From positions 558,001 through 622,000 of the forward strand of contig CBDCSD010000002.1 of assembly GCA_965221345.1 (NCBI GenBank): DNA of 64,000 nt, given 5' to 3'. A program made the position numbers and the translations under genes. The DNA comes from Bin5 sp965221345. GTDB taxonomy: Bacteria > Chloroflexota > Anaerolineae > Caldilineales > Caldilineaceae. Shown piece by piece: positions 8,927-18,714 of the stretch (the stretch's first letter is position 1; each line of letters opens with the position of its first letter). Below the pieces are notes generated by a model. That model was not told where the DNA came from, searched no databases, and saw only the letters and a list, made by a program, of their open reading frames with translations.

Positions 8927-10636
8927 ATGTCATCCGCGGAATCGAGACTGACAAGACGAAGTTTTCTGAAGGCGGCCGCCATGGCGGCCACCGGCACGTT
9001 GGTGGCCGCCTGCGCGCCCGAGCCAGAGCCCGAAACGGCCCCGGCCCCCGCGCCAGCCGCGGCGGCGGCCGAAGCCCCTGAGAGCATGTGTGAGATGGAC
9101 TGGGACCCCACCCTTCCTCCGTTCGAAAAGTACGATCCCGATGTGGTGCTCATGGTCGAGGATACGGGGCAGACATTCATAGAGGGGGACACGTATGACA
9201 ACAACCCCATGTACAATCTGCGCCGCGACCTGATGGGGATCAGGTTCGAGCCGCACTGGACGGCCGCAGGCGACGCGCGGGCGGCCAAGCGGGCCGCCGA
9301 CATCGCCGGCGGCACCATGGCCGATTATTTCGTGTGCAATACCGTCGAGGCGGCAGAGTTCATCGCCAACGGCGCTGCGGAGGACATCCGCGACGTGGTT
9401 GATGCCACGTATTCTCCCTTGTCCAAGCAGGTGATGCACTATCCCGATGGCGAGTCCTGGGTGCCCGCAACCCGCGGCGACAAACTGTACGGCTTCCCTG
9501 AGGAGGGATCCCCCGCGGGTGGCAACAACCTCTGCTGGATCCGTCAGGACTGGCTGGACAAGGTGGGGTTGCCGGTGCCGACCACAGTGGCCGAGTTGGA
9601 CGAAACGATGCGCGCCTTCATGGACGCCGGGCTCAGCAAGTTCGGTATCGGCGCCAACAAAATGCTGATCATTTGGGCCGCCTCCATGGATGCAATTTTT
9701 GGCGCGCATGGCGTCATGCCCAAGACGTGGCGCGACTACGGGGACGGCACGCTGACCTACGGCAGCACCCGGCCGGAGAACAGGGAGGTCCTGGCCTTAC
9801 TCCAGACGTGGTACAAGGACGGGCTGATTCACCCCGACTTTTACACGTTCGGGCCGGGAGACTCGTTCTCCCAGTTCACGTCCCAAGAGGTCGGCGTCTA
9901 CTGGGGCGCTTACTGGCTTCTGGGACGCATGCAGGCCGTAGAAGAGGAAAATCCCGGCGCCAAGTGGACATACTTCTCGCGGCTCGAGGGCCCCGAGGGC
10001 AAGATCGGCCGCCGGGGCGCCAATGCCAGCGGGCGCGTGTACTGCTTCCGCAAGGGGATCGAGCAACGCAAGGTCGAGGCGGTCTTCAAGTACCTCAACT
10101 GGAACAACGACCTGTGGTTCAACTTTCCCAAGCATGAGGTCTATCAGTGGTCTGCCAGCACCGGGATCTGGAAAGAGGGGTACGACTGGGTGTGGGATGA
10201 GAACTGCGAGCTTCAGGAGGGCCCACACTATTCACGCAATACTGGCTCAGGGCACTGGATCCAATCCGTTCTGAGCAATGAGGGCCTTGCCGCCTATTGG
10301 GACAACCTTGAACCCTGGATCCTTGAGACCGACCGCAGCAAGCTCAACAAGGCCCAGCGCTTGATTGCCAACCCTGCGCAGAAGCCGGCGATGGACATCT
10401 ACCGCGCGGTCTACAACACGCAGCATGAGTGTATGCTCAACCAGTTCCTGGGCGCACCCGGCCCAAATATGGTCGACTTCACCGGGCATCTGACGGCCCT
10501 GGAGGACGCGGCCTATCTGGAGATCATCAGTGGCTCCCGGCCGCTGGACGCCTTCGACCAGTTCGTCGCCGACTGGAAGAAGAGCGGCGGCGACGACGTC
10601 ACCGCCGAGGTCAATGAGTGGTACGCGAGCCAATAG
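8927..10636 (+). CDS. Family-1 carbohydrate ABC transporter solute-binding lipoprotein
   Basis: 569 residues from ATG 8927, set by AAGGAGG 9 bases upstream; an in-frame ATG at 8876 lacks such a site. The signal is Tat-type (LTRRSFLK at 8-15) with a lipobox ending at C29 (LVAAC), then a Glu/Pro/Ala linker of about 35 residues. The body is like LplA/YtcQ-type extracellular binding proteins (WIRQDWLDKVGLPVPTTVAE near 205; GVYWGAYWLLGRMQ near 325), which capture oligosaccharides such as aldouronates. It heads an operon with two permeases and three carbohydrate-active-enzyme-like genes. No ATPase gene is present in the operon. Confidence 0.92.
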   Translation: MSSAESRLTRRSFLKAAAMAATGTLVAACAPEPEPETAPAPAPAAAAAEAPESMCEMDWDPTLPPFEKYDPDVVLMVEDTGQTFIEGDTYDNNPMYNLRRDLMGIRFEPHWTAAGDARAAKRAADIAGGTMADYFVCNTVEAAEFIANGAAEDIRDVVDATYSPLSKQVMHYPDGESWVPATRGDKLYGFPEEGSPAGGNNLCWIRQDWLDKVGLPVPTTVAELDETMRAFMDAGLSKFGIGANKMLIIWAASMDAIFGAHGVMPKTWRDYGDGTLTYGSTRPENREVLALLQTWYKDGLIHPDFYTFGPGDSFSQFTSQEVGVYWGAYWLLGRMQAVEEENPGAKWTYFSRLEGPEGKIGRRGANASGRVYCFRKGIEQRKVEAVFKYLNWNNDLWFNFPKHEVYQWSASTGIWKEGYDWVWDENCELQEGPHYSRNTGSGHWIQSVLSNEGLAAYWDNLEPWILETDRSKLNKAQRLIANPAQKPAMDIYRAVYNTQHECMLNQFLGAPGPNMVDFTGHLTALEDAAYLEIISGSRPLDAFDQFVADWKKSGGDDVTAEVNEWYASQ

Positions 10637-10722
10637 ATGTAGGATAGCGACATAGACGGCACAAGACGACAGAAGAAAGGGGTGGCCGAAGGCTCTTGCG
10701 ACCGAATCTTGTAGCACTTTTT

Positions 10723-10761
10723 CGCCCCCGCCGACCCCATTCTGGGTACTTGGCGGGGGCG
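10723..10761 (+). promoter_or_regulatory. Intercistronic hairpin between binding-protein and first permease genes
   Basis: Perfect 10-bp inverted repeat CGCCCCCGCC/GGCGGGGGCG with a 19-base loop, in the 186-base gap. No U-run follows on the plus strand, so an mRNA-stabilising or partial-stop role is more likely than full termination. Confidence 0.6.
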
Positions 10762-10822
10762 GAACCACAGAAGGCTGAGTTGCGTATGCCACCCCCTCTT
10801 CAGCGAAAGGATAGCTGCGCTG

Positions 10823-11803
10823 ATGGCTGAGACAGCCATGATCACGCCAGCCTCGGTCCGGGCGCAAGCCGGCGCCCGGGTCAGGCTTCCGCCTGAACGC
10901 AAGCCCCCCTTTCGTGCGGTCTGGCAGAAGCACTGGCGGATGTATCTCATGATGATGCCGGCTATCATCCTGCTTCTGCTCTTCAATGCCTACCCGATAT
11001 GGGGCATCGCTATCGCCTTTGTGGATTATAATCCCTTTAAGGGCCTGGCGGGCTCCCCGTTTGTGGGGCTGGAGCATTTTCAGCGCTTTTTTGCCACCCC
11101 GAACGCGTACAACCTCTTCCGCAACACGCTGTTCATCGCCATCGGCAAAATTATCGCCGGCCAACTGGTCGCGCTGGTCTTTGCCCTTGCGCTGAACCAG
11201 GTCAGGGTCCGTTTTTTCCAGCGGGCGGTGCAGACCGCGACGACGCTGCCCCACTTCCTCTCCTGGATCATCATTGGCGGCATCATGGTGCAGGCGCTGT
11301 CGACCACGGGGATCATCAACAAGGGGATTATGGCGCTGGGGTTTCCCGCTGTCCGATTCCTGGGTGACGCCGCGCTGTTCCCGTGGACGCTGATTGGCCT
11401 GGAGACGTGGAAGGAGTTCGGCTGGGGAGCGGTGCTCTACCTGGCGGCGCTGACGGCCATCAACCCCGAATTGTACGAGGCCGCCGCCATAGACGGCGCT
11501 GGGCGCTGGATGCGCGAGTGGCATATCACCCTCCCCGGCATCGCACCCATGATCATCCTCCTGTCCGCCCTGAGCCTGGGAGGCATCCTCAACGCCGGCT
11601 TTGAGCAGATCCTGGTGCTGATCAACCCTGTGACCTATCGGACGGGTGATGTCCTAGATACCTTCGTCTACCGTGAGGGGCTGCTGGCCGCTAAGTTCAG
11701 CCTGGGCACTGCGGTGGGTCTGTTCAAATCCGTGATTGGCCTGGGGATGATCCTTTTTTCGTGGTGGCTGGCCGACAAGCTGGCGAACTATAGAATTTTC
11801 TGA
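10823..11803 (+). CDS. Carbohydrate ABC transporter permease, LplB/MalF-like
   Basis: 326 residues with six predicted spans. A cytoplasmic N-terminus rich in Arg and Pro is followed by WRMYLMMMPAIILLLLFNAY, the LplB-type first span. The EAA loop (EAAAIDGAGRWMREWHITLP) lies at about 215-235 and contacts the ATPase. It pairs with the permease at 11923 and the lipoprotein at 8927. LplB/YtcP-type importers carry complex oligosaccharides in related systems, which suits the enzymes downstream. ATG 10823 has GAAAGGATAG upstream. Confidence 0.92.
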   Translation: MAETAMITPASVRAQAGARVRLPPERKPPFRAVWQKHWRMYLMMMPAIILLLLFNAYPIWGIAIAFVDYNPFKGLAGSPFVGLEHFQRFFATPNAYNLFRNTLFIAIGKIIAGQLVALVFALALNQVRVRFFQRAVQTATTLPHFLSWIIIGGIMVQALSTTGIINKGIMALGFPAVRFLGDAALFPWTLIGLETWKEFGWGAVLYLAALTAINPELYEAAAIDGAGRWMREWHITLPGIAPMIILLSALSLGGILNAGFEQILVLINPVTYRTGDVLDTFVYREGLLAAKFSLGTAVGLFKSVIGLGMILFSWWLADKLANYRIF

Positions 11804-11922
11804 GTTACCCGATTTTGGAGTTAAATCAGAGCAGGCAAGAGAGCCGTATCCGTACTCTACCAGTTGGATAAGGCGCTCATGAACTCCGAACTCAGGTGAG
11901 TTGGAATTGAAGAAGGCGAACT

Positions 11923-12843
11923 ATGATCCAGGAACGCCGCCTGGGTGACGTGATCGCTGATGTAATCATCTACATCGTTCTTTCGCTGCTGGCGATTGCC
12001 TGCCTTCTCCCCTTTCTCAATTTGCTGGCTACGTCGCTGAGCAGCTTGTCGGCGATCGAGGCCGGCAAGGTGAACCTGTGGCCCGTAGGCTTTCAACTGG
12101 ACAACTATGCCTACAGCCTGGCCGACTCACGCCTCCTGAACTCGCTGCGCATCTCGATTTTTCGCGTGGTGATTGGCGTGTTGCTCACCCTGATGGTCAC
12201 AGCGATTACGGCCTATCCCCTCTCACATGATCACATACACCTGCCGGGACGCGATTTTTTCAAAGGGATCATGCTGGTCTTCAGCCTGTTCAGCGGCGGC
12301 TTGATTCCCACCTTCATGGCCTACAAGTCGTTGGGACTTCTGGACAACTTCGCGGTGCTGGTGGTGCCCGGCGCCTTCAGTATCTTCAGTACCATCATCC
12401 TCATCAACTTCTTCCGCGGGCTGCCGCGTGAGATGTCGGAATCGGCGCTGTTGGACGGCGCCAACGAGTTCGACGTTCTGCGCTGGATCTACCTCCCTCT
12501 CTCCAAGCCTGCCCTGGCAACCCTGGCGCTCTTCTCCGCGGTGCATCACTGGAACGCCTGGTTCGATGGCATCGTCTACATGCGCCTCAGCGATAAATGG
12601 CCCTTGCAGAGTCTCATCTATGTGCGCGTCATTACCCGCCAGCTCCAGTGGGAGTCGGCATCGGGCAGGGGCGCAACAGGCGGTAGCGGCGCCGCCGAGC
12701 TTATGCGCCTATTCGAAGACGCCACGCCGGAGGGTCTCGCGGCGGCGATGATTGCCTTCGCAGCCATACCGATCATACTGGTCTATCCTTTCGTGCAGCG
12801 CTACTTTGTGACCGGTCTCACCCTCGGCTCTGTGAAGGAGTAA
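11923..12843 (+). CDS. Carbohydrate ABC transporter permease, YtcP/MalG-like
   Basis: 306 residues, about six spans. The EAA loop is ESALLDGANEFDVLRWIYLP near 178-197, and the end QRYFVTGLTLGSVKE is the typical MalG-type C-terminus. The loop GRGATGGSGAAELM (about 245-260) is the periplasmic insertion usual in the YtcP group. Start ATG with GAAGAAGGCG upstream. It is the second half of the channel formed with the 10823 permease, and the glycosidase-like gene begins 9 bases after its stop, so the operon continues. Confidence 0.93.
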   Translation: MIQERRLGDVIADVIIYIVLSLLAIACLLPFLNLLATSLSSLSAIEAGKVNLWPVGFQLDNYAYSLADSRLLNSLRISIFRVVIGVLLTLMVTAITAYPLSHDHIHLPGRDFFKGIMLVFSLFSGGLIPTFMAYKSLGLLDNFAVLVVPGAFSIFSTIILINFFRGLPREMSESALLDGANEFDVLRWIYLPLSKPALATLALFSAVHHWNAWFDGIVYMRLSDKWPLQSLIYVRVITRQLQWESASGRGATGGSGAAELMRLFEDATPEGLAAAMIAFAAIPIILVYPFVQRYFVTGLTLGSVKE

Positions 12844-12852
12844 CAAGAAACC

Positions 12853-14538
12853 GTGCATGAGAACGCTACCTTAGCCAAGTCGCAGCCTCGTTTACATCGG
12901 TCACAGCTTTCGTTTCGCATCGGACTGTGCCGGAGGCGCACCGCCGCCTACCCGATGCACAAGCTGGATTTTATCATGATGGACTTGGAGCGGCCTGTGC
13001 TGTCACACCGGCACGCCGACTGGTGTACAGGGGATCTGTCTGGGCGGGTGCTGGAGTTCCTGTCGGCCGCCGAGGGCGTTGACGGCCAAAGTGACCCGCG
13101 CCTGGAGACACTTTTCCAGCGCATCCTGCGAACGCAGAGGCCGTCGGGGCTTTTCGGGCGCTACGCTTCAGAACCGCGGAGCACAGAGCCGCCCGAGAGC
13201 GACATTCTCGGCGGCGGCCACCGCTTGTTCAATGGCCTGCTCCGCTACTACGATCTCACCGGCGATTGGCGGGCGCTCGAAGCCGCGGCTGGAATCGGCG
13301 ATTGGTATGTCAAGAACAGAGACTGGTGGCGCAAAGAGTTCTCCCACAACAGACGCTTCGGGCTCTTTTCATGGATCACAGAGCCGCTGGCCAATCTCTA
13401 TGGCCTGACCGGCGAGCGGAACTACCTGGACATGGTGGCCCTGGTGGCCGAGCCGCTCGAACAGATCGAGAGTGCCCACTCCCATGGCACGTTGACAACG
13501 CTCCGCGGCCTGCAGCAGACGGCTCTGCACACAGACGATCCGGCATGGAACGAGAAGCCCGAACGGTTCCGCCGCGAGATCATCGACCGGCGCTATGAGA
13601 TGCCTGATGGTTGTATCGCCGAGGTCTTCCCGCACGGCTTCCGCAATGAGGGCTGTTCTATCGCCGACTGGGTGATGCTGAACCTCAACGCCGGGCTGTT
13701 GACAGGTGACGACGAATGCTACGAGATAGCCGAAAACGCGCTCTGGAACGCCCTGTTCTACAACCAGTTCGTCACCGGCGGGTTCGGCCACCGCGACCTG
13801 ACTCCCTGCGGCTATGCGATGGGGCCGATGTCGGAGTGCTGGTGGTGCTGCACTGAGAACGGTGGCATGGCGATGTCCGAGTACGCCCGCCACGCGGTCT
13901 CATTGCGTGGGCAGAACGTCTCGGTCAACCTGCTCGTGCCGGGCGAGTTTCGTGTGCCAAAGCCCGGCGGCGAGATCCTGGTTGATATTCGCACCTCATA
14001 CCCCGCCGGGGCGGAAGCGACCATCACGGTCCGCGGACTGCCGTCCGACTTCGGGATCAAGCTGCGGGTGCCCAACTCCCTGAAGCAGGCTCGCGTCGCA
14101 GAGACCCGTTCGGCGCAACAGGTGCAGCTTCGTCTGACCGGACGTATCGGGCATCATCTGCAGAGCTGCGGGGATAACGTCCTCTTGCGCTATGGCCCGG
14201 TCGTTCTCGCCCCCATGATCTACTACTGGAACACGGAAGACCGAGCCATGCCAAGCAATGCCCCGCCGGGCTACGTCCCGGGATTCCTGCCGCCAGGGCT
14301 GCCACGACTCCTCGCGGGCCAGTCGGATGCTGACGGGCTGCTGGCGTTGCGCCCTGATCCGCCGGACTGGATCTTTTTCGAGCAGGGGCCGGACGCGGAG
14401 CTGTCCGTCGAGGGCGCAGCGGCCTGTATCGATGCCATCTTCAAGAATGGCGAGACAAGGGAGCTGTGGTTCTCACCACTTTGCCACAACACATCGGCCA
14501 TGACTTACTTCGAGACGCCGATCGTGTTCCCGCGATAG
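12853..14538 (+). CDS. GH127-like (DUF1680) beta-L-arabinofuranosidase family protein
   Basis: 561 residues from GTG 12853, 9 bases after the permease stop; the next in-frame Met (MHKLDF, about residue 35) also fits the conserved part. An alpha/alpha-toroid catalytic region is followed by a beta-sandwich (VRGLPSDFGIKLRVPN). The ECWWCC stretch (E328, C329, C332, C333) resembles the Glu/Cys zinc site of GH127, where a cysteine acts as nucleophile. Family members remove beta-L-arabinofuranose from plant-type glycans. No export signal is visible, so it probably works in the cytoplasm on imported oligosaccharides. Substrate assignment is inference. Confidence 0.75.
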   Translation: MHENATLAKSQPRLHRSQLSFRIGLCRRRTAAYPMHKLDFIMMDLERPVLSHRHADWCTGDLSGRVLEFLSAAEGVDGQSDPRLETLFQRILRTQRPSGLFGRYASEPRSTEPPESDILGGGHRLFNGLLRYYDLTGDWRALEAAAGIGDWYVKNRDWWRKEFSHNRRFGLFSWITEPLANLYGLTGERNYLDMVALVAEPLEQIESAHSHGTLTTLRGLQQTALHTDDPAWNEKPERFRREIIDRRYEMPDGCIAEVFPHGFRNEGCSIADWVMLNLNAGLLTGDDECYEIAENALWNALFYNQFVTGGFGHRDLTPCGYAMGPMSECWWCCTENGGMAMSEYARHAVSLRGQNVSVNLLVPGEFRVPKPGGEILVDIRTSYPAGAEATITVRGLPSDFGIKLRVPNSLKQARVAETRSAQQVQLRLTGRIGHHLQSCGDNVLLRYGPVVLAPMIYYWNTEDRAMPSNAPPGYVPGFLPPGLPRLLAGQSDADGLLALRPDPPDWIFFEQGPDAELSVEGAAACIDAIFKNGETRELWFSPLCHNTSAMTYFETPIVFPR

Positions 14539-14757
14539 AGGCCTATTCATTGTGACCTGTGAATGCGTGTCTGGCAGGGACTCGCCAGGCCACAGTTGAC
14601 AGTTGTGGCCCCCGCAGGCAGCCACAGCGGACGTTTTTGTGTCGAGCCAACTGCGCTTGGCGCTTGGCGCGATCCTTGTCCCTCAGCCTTCCACGTCAAG
14701 TGGGGAACTTGCGCAAAGCTTGAAGGTAGGCCAGCGCAATGCAACAGGAGATGAACC

Positions 14758-16299
14758 ATGGGCGAAACACGGCTTTTCATCGACTGGATCAACATCGACA
14801 AAGGGGGAATACATGGCACCTTCGATTCGGAACGGATATCCGACGAGGGATGGCGTACTATAGAGCGCAACAAAAAGACCTGGGGCTTGCACGCCGACTT
14901 GTCGGGCCATGGCATGAAGAGCCGCCGCGTGCCTCACGGGGTCAGGATTACGATCGAGAAGGCTCGAAAGTCCGGTCCCTGGCTGCAGCTGGACCGCCCA
15001 TGGGAGAAGAAGATCTACTTCATAACGGTCATTCACGAAGACGGCAAGTACCGGGGCTGGTATGGCGTGGAGTTTCCAAGGCACCGGGAAGCAGGGAACG
15101 ATACCGAACAGGTTTTGGACAAGGACCAAAAGGCGGACTTCAGCAGAACTGGCCTTTGCTATGCCGAAAGCGAAGACGGGATGCACTGGATCAAGCCCGA
15201 GTTGGGCCTCATTGAATTCGAGGGAATGAAGAACAACAACATCGTCTCGACCTCGGACCTGGTGAGTAGCGCAGTCTTCCGCGACGACTCCGCCCCGCCG
15301 GAGGAGCGATACAAGGCATTTGCCTGGGATCGTATGTCGGACGTACCGTACCGCGCCGACTACGGCCTGTTCGGCGCCTTCTCACCTGACGGCTACCATT
15401 GGACGCGCACGTCCGAGCCACTGCTTCCTTATTTTCACGATACGCAGAACATTGCCTGCTGGGACGCCGAGCGGCAGAAGTACGTGGGCTATTTTCGGCA
15501 CCATCTCGGCGGTCGCGCCATCAGCTATGCCGAGACAGATGATTTCCGGAACTGGCCGGAGACGGAGGTCATCGCGCATGCCGGGCCGCTGGACGATCCG
15601 GACGTGGACTATTACACGAACTGCTATGTTCGCTATCCCGGCCTGCCCTCGGTCAAGCTGCTCTTCCCCGCGATGTATCATCATTCCAGCGACCAGTTGG
15701 ATGTCCGGCTCGCGGTGACGCACAACGGCAAGGCGATCAAATGGGTGTCCCACGACCCCATCATCGAGGTCGGCGAGCCGGGTGCGTGGGACGGGGGCCG
15801 CGTGTACGCCGGCCCGGAAATGGTGCGCCTGCCCGACGGCACGCTGGCCATGCCCTACTTGGGGGTCAATGCCACGCACAATGAGAGCGCCTTTATGCAG
15901 TTCTATGAAGACGGCCATGATCTGCGCAGTGGTCACGGCTGGGCGATCTGGGACGAGGGACGGATCGCGGGCATCGAGGCGCGCAACCGGGGTGAGTTCT
16001 GGACGCAGCCGACAAGTTGCAGCGGTCAGCCCATCGAGATCAACGCCCGCACGACCAGGTCCGGCAGCGTTGAGGTGGAGCTATGGGATTGCGAGGCCGG
16101 GGGCAATCCCATAGCCGGGTTTACGCTCGAGGAGTGCATCGCGTTTCGCGGTGACGCAATCTGGACGCCGCTGCGCTGGAAAGGCAAGACCGATCTATCG
16201 GAACTCAAGGGCAGGACGATCCAACTGCGAATCCGTCTGAGCAGCGCGAAAATCTTCGGGTATCGCCTTGTGTCCGATTCCGGCGCAGTGTCGTCTTGA
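14758..16299 (+). CDS. Predicted five-bladed beta-propeller glycosidase-like protein (GH32/GH43-like)
   Basis: 513 residues, start set by AGGAG 7 bases upstream. Repeated Trp/Asp/Gly-rich blades (FGAFSPDGYHWTRTSEPLLP, YAETDDFRNWPE, HNGKAIKWVSHDPI) are typical of GH32/GH43-type propellers that hydrolyse fructans or arabino/xylo-oligosaccharides. A C-terminal beta-sandwich domain from about 410 onward (GSVEVELWDCEAGGNPIAGF) is like the accessory domain of GH32. I cannot assign the catalytic acids with confidence. No signal peptide is seen. It sits between two toroid-type proteins downstream of an oligosaccharide importer, which supports a glycan-processing role. Confidence 0.6.
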   Translation: MGETRLFIDWINIDKGGIHGTFDSERISDEGWRTIERNKKTWGLHADLSGHGMKSRRVPHGVRITIEKARKSGPWLQLDRPWEKKIYFITVIHEDGKYRGWYGVEFPRHREAGNDTEQVLDKDQKADFSRTGLCYAESEDGMHWIKPELGLIEFEGMKNNNIVSTSDLVSSAVFRDDSAPPEERYKAFAWDRMSDVPYRADYGLFGAFSPDGYHWTRTSEPLLPYFHDTQNIACWDAERQKYVGYFRHHLGGRAISYAETDDFRNWPETEVIAHAGPLDDPDVDYYTNCYVRYPGLPSVKLLFPAMYHHSSDQLDVRLAVTHNGKAIKWVSHDPIIEVGEPGAWDGGRVYAGPEMVRLPDGTLAMPYLGVNATHNESAFMQFYEDGHDLRSGHGWAIWDEGRIAGIEARNRGEFWTQPTSCSGQPIEINARTTRSGSVEVELWDCEAGGNPIAGFTLEECIAFRGDAIWTPLRWKGKTDLSELKGRTIQLRIRLSSAKIFGYRLVSDSGAVSS

Positions 16300-16340
16300 G
16301 AGGTGTCGAACCTCTTCGCCAAGGCAGTGGAGAACATTTT

Positions 16341-17945
16341 ATGGCCAAGCTGGCTGACGTGAACACGAGCGATGTAGCCGGTGCGATCAGGCTGGGCTGC
16401 GAGACTATGGGGCGGGTCTTCAATTCCGAGGACGAGGACAGGCCCTACTGGGGTTCCCGCGTCTGGCCCGAGGCGCGATTCGGATTCTTCTGGCCCAACG
16501 CGGACGGCCACGTGCCGGGGCGGCACCTGAACGCCCTCTTGAACGCTGAAGACGCCGTGGGGGTGAAAATCGAAGAGGATTGCATCGAGAAGCACGCCCG
16601 GGCAGCGTTTTTCGCCTGCGATGGGGCGATTCCCTTGCCGTTGACCCGCAACGAATACGGCGGCCCGGCGGTGAATTTTGCTCCGCACCACGTCCGCGAA
16701 GGGTTCCACGCCCTGTACGCGTTGGCAGCATTTCGCAAGTCCGAGCCGGCGATGGAGCTGGCCAAACGCGCGATCGACTTCATCTTTGACCGCTGGTCCG
16801 CCCGGGACGGATGGGACTGGGCACATATCGAAGGATCGCTCGGGCTGAACAATACGGACCGCAGGCTGCTGGAAGAGTTCGGCCCCAAGGTTGGGGCTCC
16901 CACGTTCGTAACCGGACTAGGTCGCGCCATAGGCCCGCTGGTGAAGCTGTACCGCGCGACCGGGTACGGGCCGTCGCTGGATCTGGCTGTGGAACTGAAG
17001 AACAAAGCCGTGGACGAGTTCTTTCTGTCCGACGGGTCCTACGACTCCAAGCGCTTCGGGGCGCACACGCACTCGACCACCTGCGTACTCTCTTCGCTGG
17101 CCCAACTGGGGGACCTACTGGCGGATTCGCAACTGATGGCCGTCGTGAAGGCTTTCTACGACAACGGTTTGTGGGAAATCCGCGACGAAGTCGGCTGGGT
17201 CATGGAGTCCAGTCGCGACGACTCCCTGGCGGATCTGGGCGAAGCAAACAACACGGGCGACATCGTGGAAACGGCGCTGATTCTCGGCCGCTGGGGCTGG
17301 CCGCAGTACTACGAGGACGCTGAACGCATGGTGCGTTGTCATCTGCTGCCGTCGCAGTTGCGCGATATTTCCTTCATCACGGAGCCGCCCAACCCGGATG
17401 GGAAGGACTGCCTGCGCGACGTGGGTGAGCGCAATCGCGGGGCGTGGGGGTTCCCGGCGCCCTATGGCCTGCGGCCGCTCGACGCCCGAGCGATGGGCTT
17501 CCACATGGACATTGTCGGCGGGGTGGTCGGTTCGCTGTGTGAAGTCCACCGCCAGATCGTGCGCAGCGACGAGGCGGGACATTGGGTGAATCTGCATTTC
17601 GACCACGAAACACCCGCGGTTGCAGTCGAGTCGCCCTATACGCATGACGGTCTGCGCGTGCGGGTTTGCGACGGCCGACCTGTGTTCGTGCGAATCCCGT
17701 CATGGGTCGAGCCGGCCGGGGTATCCGTCAGCAGCGTGACGGGTCGGACGGCCCGCCATCAGGGGTACTTTCTGATCCCTGATCCCCCCGTTGACCAGTG
17801 GGTTTCGATAAGCTTTCCCCTGGCCGATCGCGAGATAACGCTGAAGCACAGTGCGCGCGACATTCGCGTCCGATTGTCCGGCGATGCCGTCTCGGCGATG
17901 GACAGCTTCGACACCGACCTGACCTTCTTCGACCCAATCAACTGA
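16341..17945 (+). CDS. GH127-like or related alpha/alpha-toroid protein of unknown activity
   Basis: 534 residues from ATG 16341, with AGTGGAGA 6 bases upstream; an in-frame TTG at 16296 overlaps the previous stop but has a poor site. The region to about residue 420 is helical with toroid-like repeats (HHVREGFHALYALAAF, VTGLGRAIGPLVKLYRATGY), and the end is a beta-sandwich (VFVRIPSWVEPAGVSVSS, QGYFLIPDPPVDQWVSISF) like that of DUF1680 proteins. It lacks the CC motif of the 12853 protein, so it may use another mechanism or be non-catalytic. It is the last gene of the operon. Confidence 0.55.
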   Translation: MAKLADVNTSDVAGAIRLGCETMGRVFNSEDEDRPYWGSRVWPEARFGFFWPNADGHVPGRHLNALLNAEDAVGVKIEEDCIEKHARAAFFACDGAIPLPLTRNEYGGPAVNFAPHHVREGFHALYALAAFRKSEPAMELAKRAIDFIFDRWSARDGWDWAHIEGSLGLNNTDRRLLEEFGPKVGAPTFVTGLGRAIGPLVKLYRATGYGPSLDLAVELKNKAVDEFFLSDGSYDSKRFGAHTHSTTCVLSSLAQLGDLLADSQLMAVVKAFYDNGLWEIRDEVGWVMESSRDDSLADLGEANNTGDIVETALILGRWGWPQYYEDAERMVRCHLLPSQLRDISFITEPPNPDGKDCLRDVGERNRGAWGFPAPYGLRPLDARAMGFHMDIVGGVVGSLCEVHRQIVRSDEAGHWVNLHFDHETPAVAVESPYTHDGLRVRVCDGRPVFVRIPSWVEPAGVSVSSVTGRTARHQGYFLIPDPPVDQWVSISFPLADREITLKHSARDIRVRLSGDAVSAMDSFDTDLTFFDPIN

Positions 17946-18334
17946 AAAAAGCCCCAATTCATTGCTGCCGGGCCAAGCGGGAGCCGGTGCGATGACGGTA
18001 TCGCCATGGCCGCCGATCGCTTTCTTAATGACAGAAGCTGCACACCCCTACCTTCAATTCCGCTGAGACTGCGCTCGATTCTACTTCGGATCTAGCTCTA
18101 CCTCTGGACCGTGCTTCCAAGACCATCGATATCGAACTCGACAGGCTTGTTGCCAGTACGAAACTCGCGCCCTCTTACAGTTGTCTCGTCTGCCCAGATT
18201 GTCCTCTATGCAGATTCACAGCTGTGCCTGCCATGAACGCAGGGCCCAGGGGGTTCGTAGCCTTATGGAAACACTGGATATCAAGAGGATGTTGAAAAAT
18301 CTCGCAGAATTATTAAGAAAATTGAAGTTAGGTA
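17946..18334. other. Intergenic stretch, no gene supported
   Basis: About 390 bases between the sugar operon and the next promoter. It becomes AT-rich from about 18285. No convincing reading frame, hairpin terminator or repeat was found. Confidence 0.5.
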
Positions 18335-18363
18335 TTGACATACTGAAGTTATTGGTGTATTAT
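18335..18363 (+). promoter_or_regulatory. Strong sigma-70-type promoter
   Basis: TTGACA at 18335-18340, a 17-base spacer, TATTAT at 18358-18363, inside an AT-rich tract. Transcription should begin near 18370, about 43 bases before the first small gene of the SHOCT/DUF2089 cluster. Confidence 0.75.
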
Positions 18364-18412
18364 ATTGATTATGTGCTTTAGCGACTTTGGAAAATGAAAG
18401 AGGAAGTTCAAA

Positions 18413-18658
18413 ATGTTCAGCGAGCGAATGGCTTTGGAAGCGACTTTGCGCCGGGAGCGACTAACCTCCGAGGCCCAAATCTATCGAGGGCTGCGCCCCT
18501 ATCCCCGGGCACGCGCCCGCTGGCAGGCGCAGTTCTTGTCACACCTGTTGTCCCACCTGGGCGACTGGATGGTGGCCAAGGGGACCGCCCTGCAGCGGCG
18601 CTATCGACATGCGGTCGAACCCGCCGGGCGTCCCAACCCTGCCACTGGCGGCGGGTGA
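18413..18658 (+). CDS. Small hypothetical protein (81 aa)
   Basis: ATG 18413 has GAAAGAGGAAG at a good distance and lies just downstream of the strong promoter at 18335. The product is Arg-rich and mostly helical (LRRERLTSEAQIYRGLRPYP, ARWQAQFLSHLLSHLGDWMV), ending in a short Pro/Gly tail. I recognise no family. Its position as first gene before the DUF2089 protein suggests a small regulatory or anchoring partner, but this is inference. The longer overlapping frame from 18394 is an upstream extension of the DUF2089 frame and not this gene. Confidence 0.5.
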   Translation: MFSERMALEATLRRERLTSEAQIYRGLRPYPRARARWQAQFLSHLLSHLGDWMVAKGTALQRRYRHAVEPAGRPNPATGGG

Positions 18659-18714
18659 GATGCGAGGTTGGCTCTGGCCGACTACACAGATCACAAACAT
18701 ATGGAGCAGACACC

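Noticed and set aside
10723..10761. Intrinsic terminator between binding protein and permease
   Set aside because: No U-run on the plus strand and the operon clearly continues; kept as an intercistronic hairpin.
18394..18714. Upstream extension of the DUF2089 frame
   Set aside because: The zinc-ribbon start at 18715 has its own ribosome site and matches family length; the upstream part is out of frame with the separate small gene.
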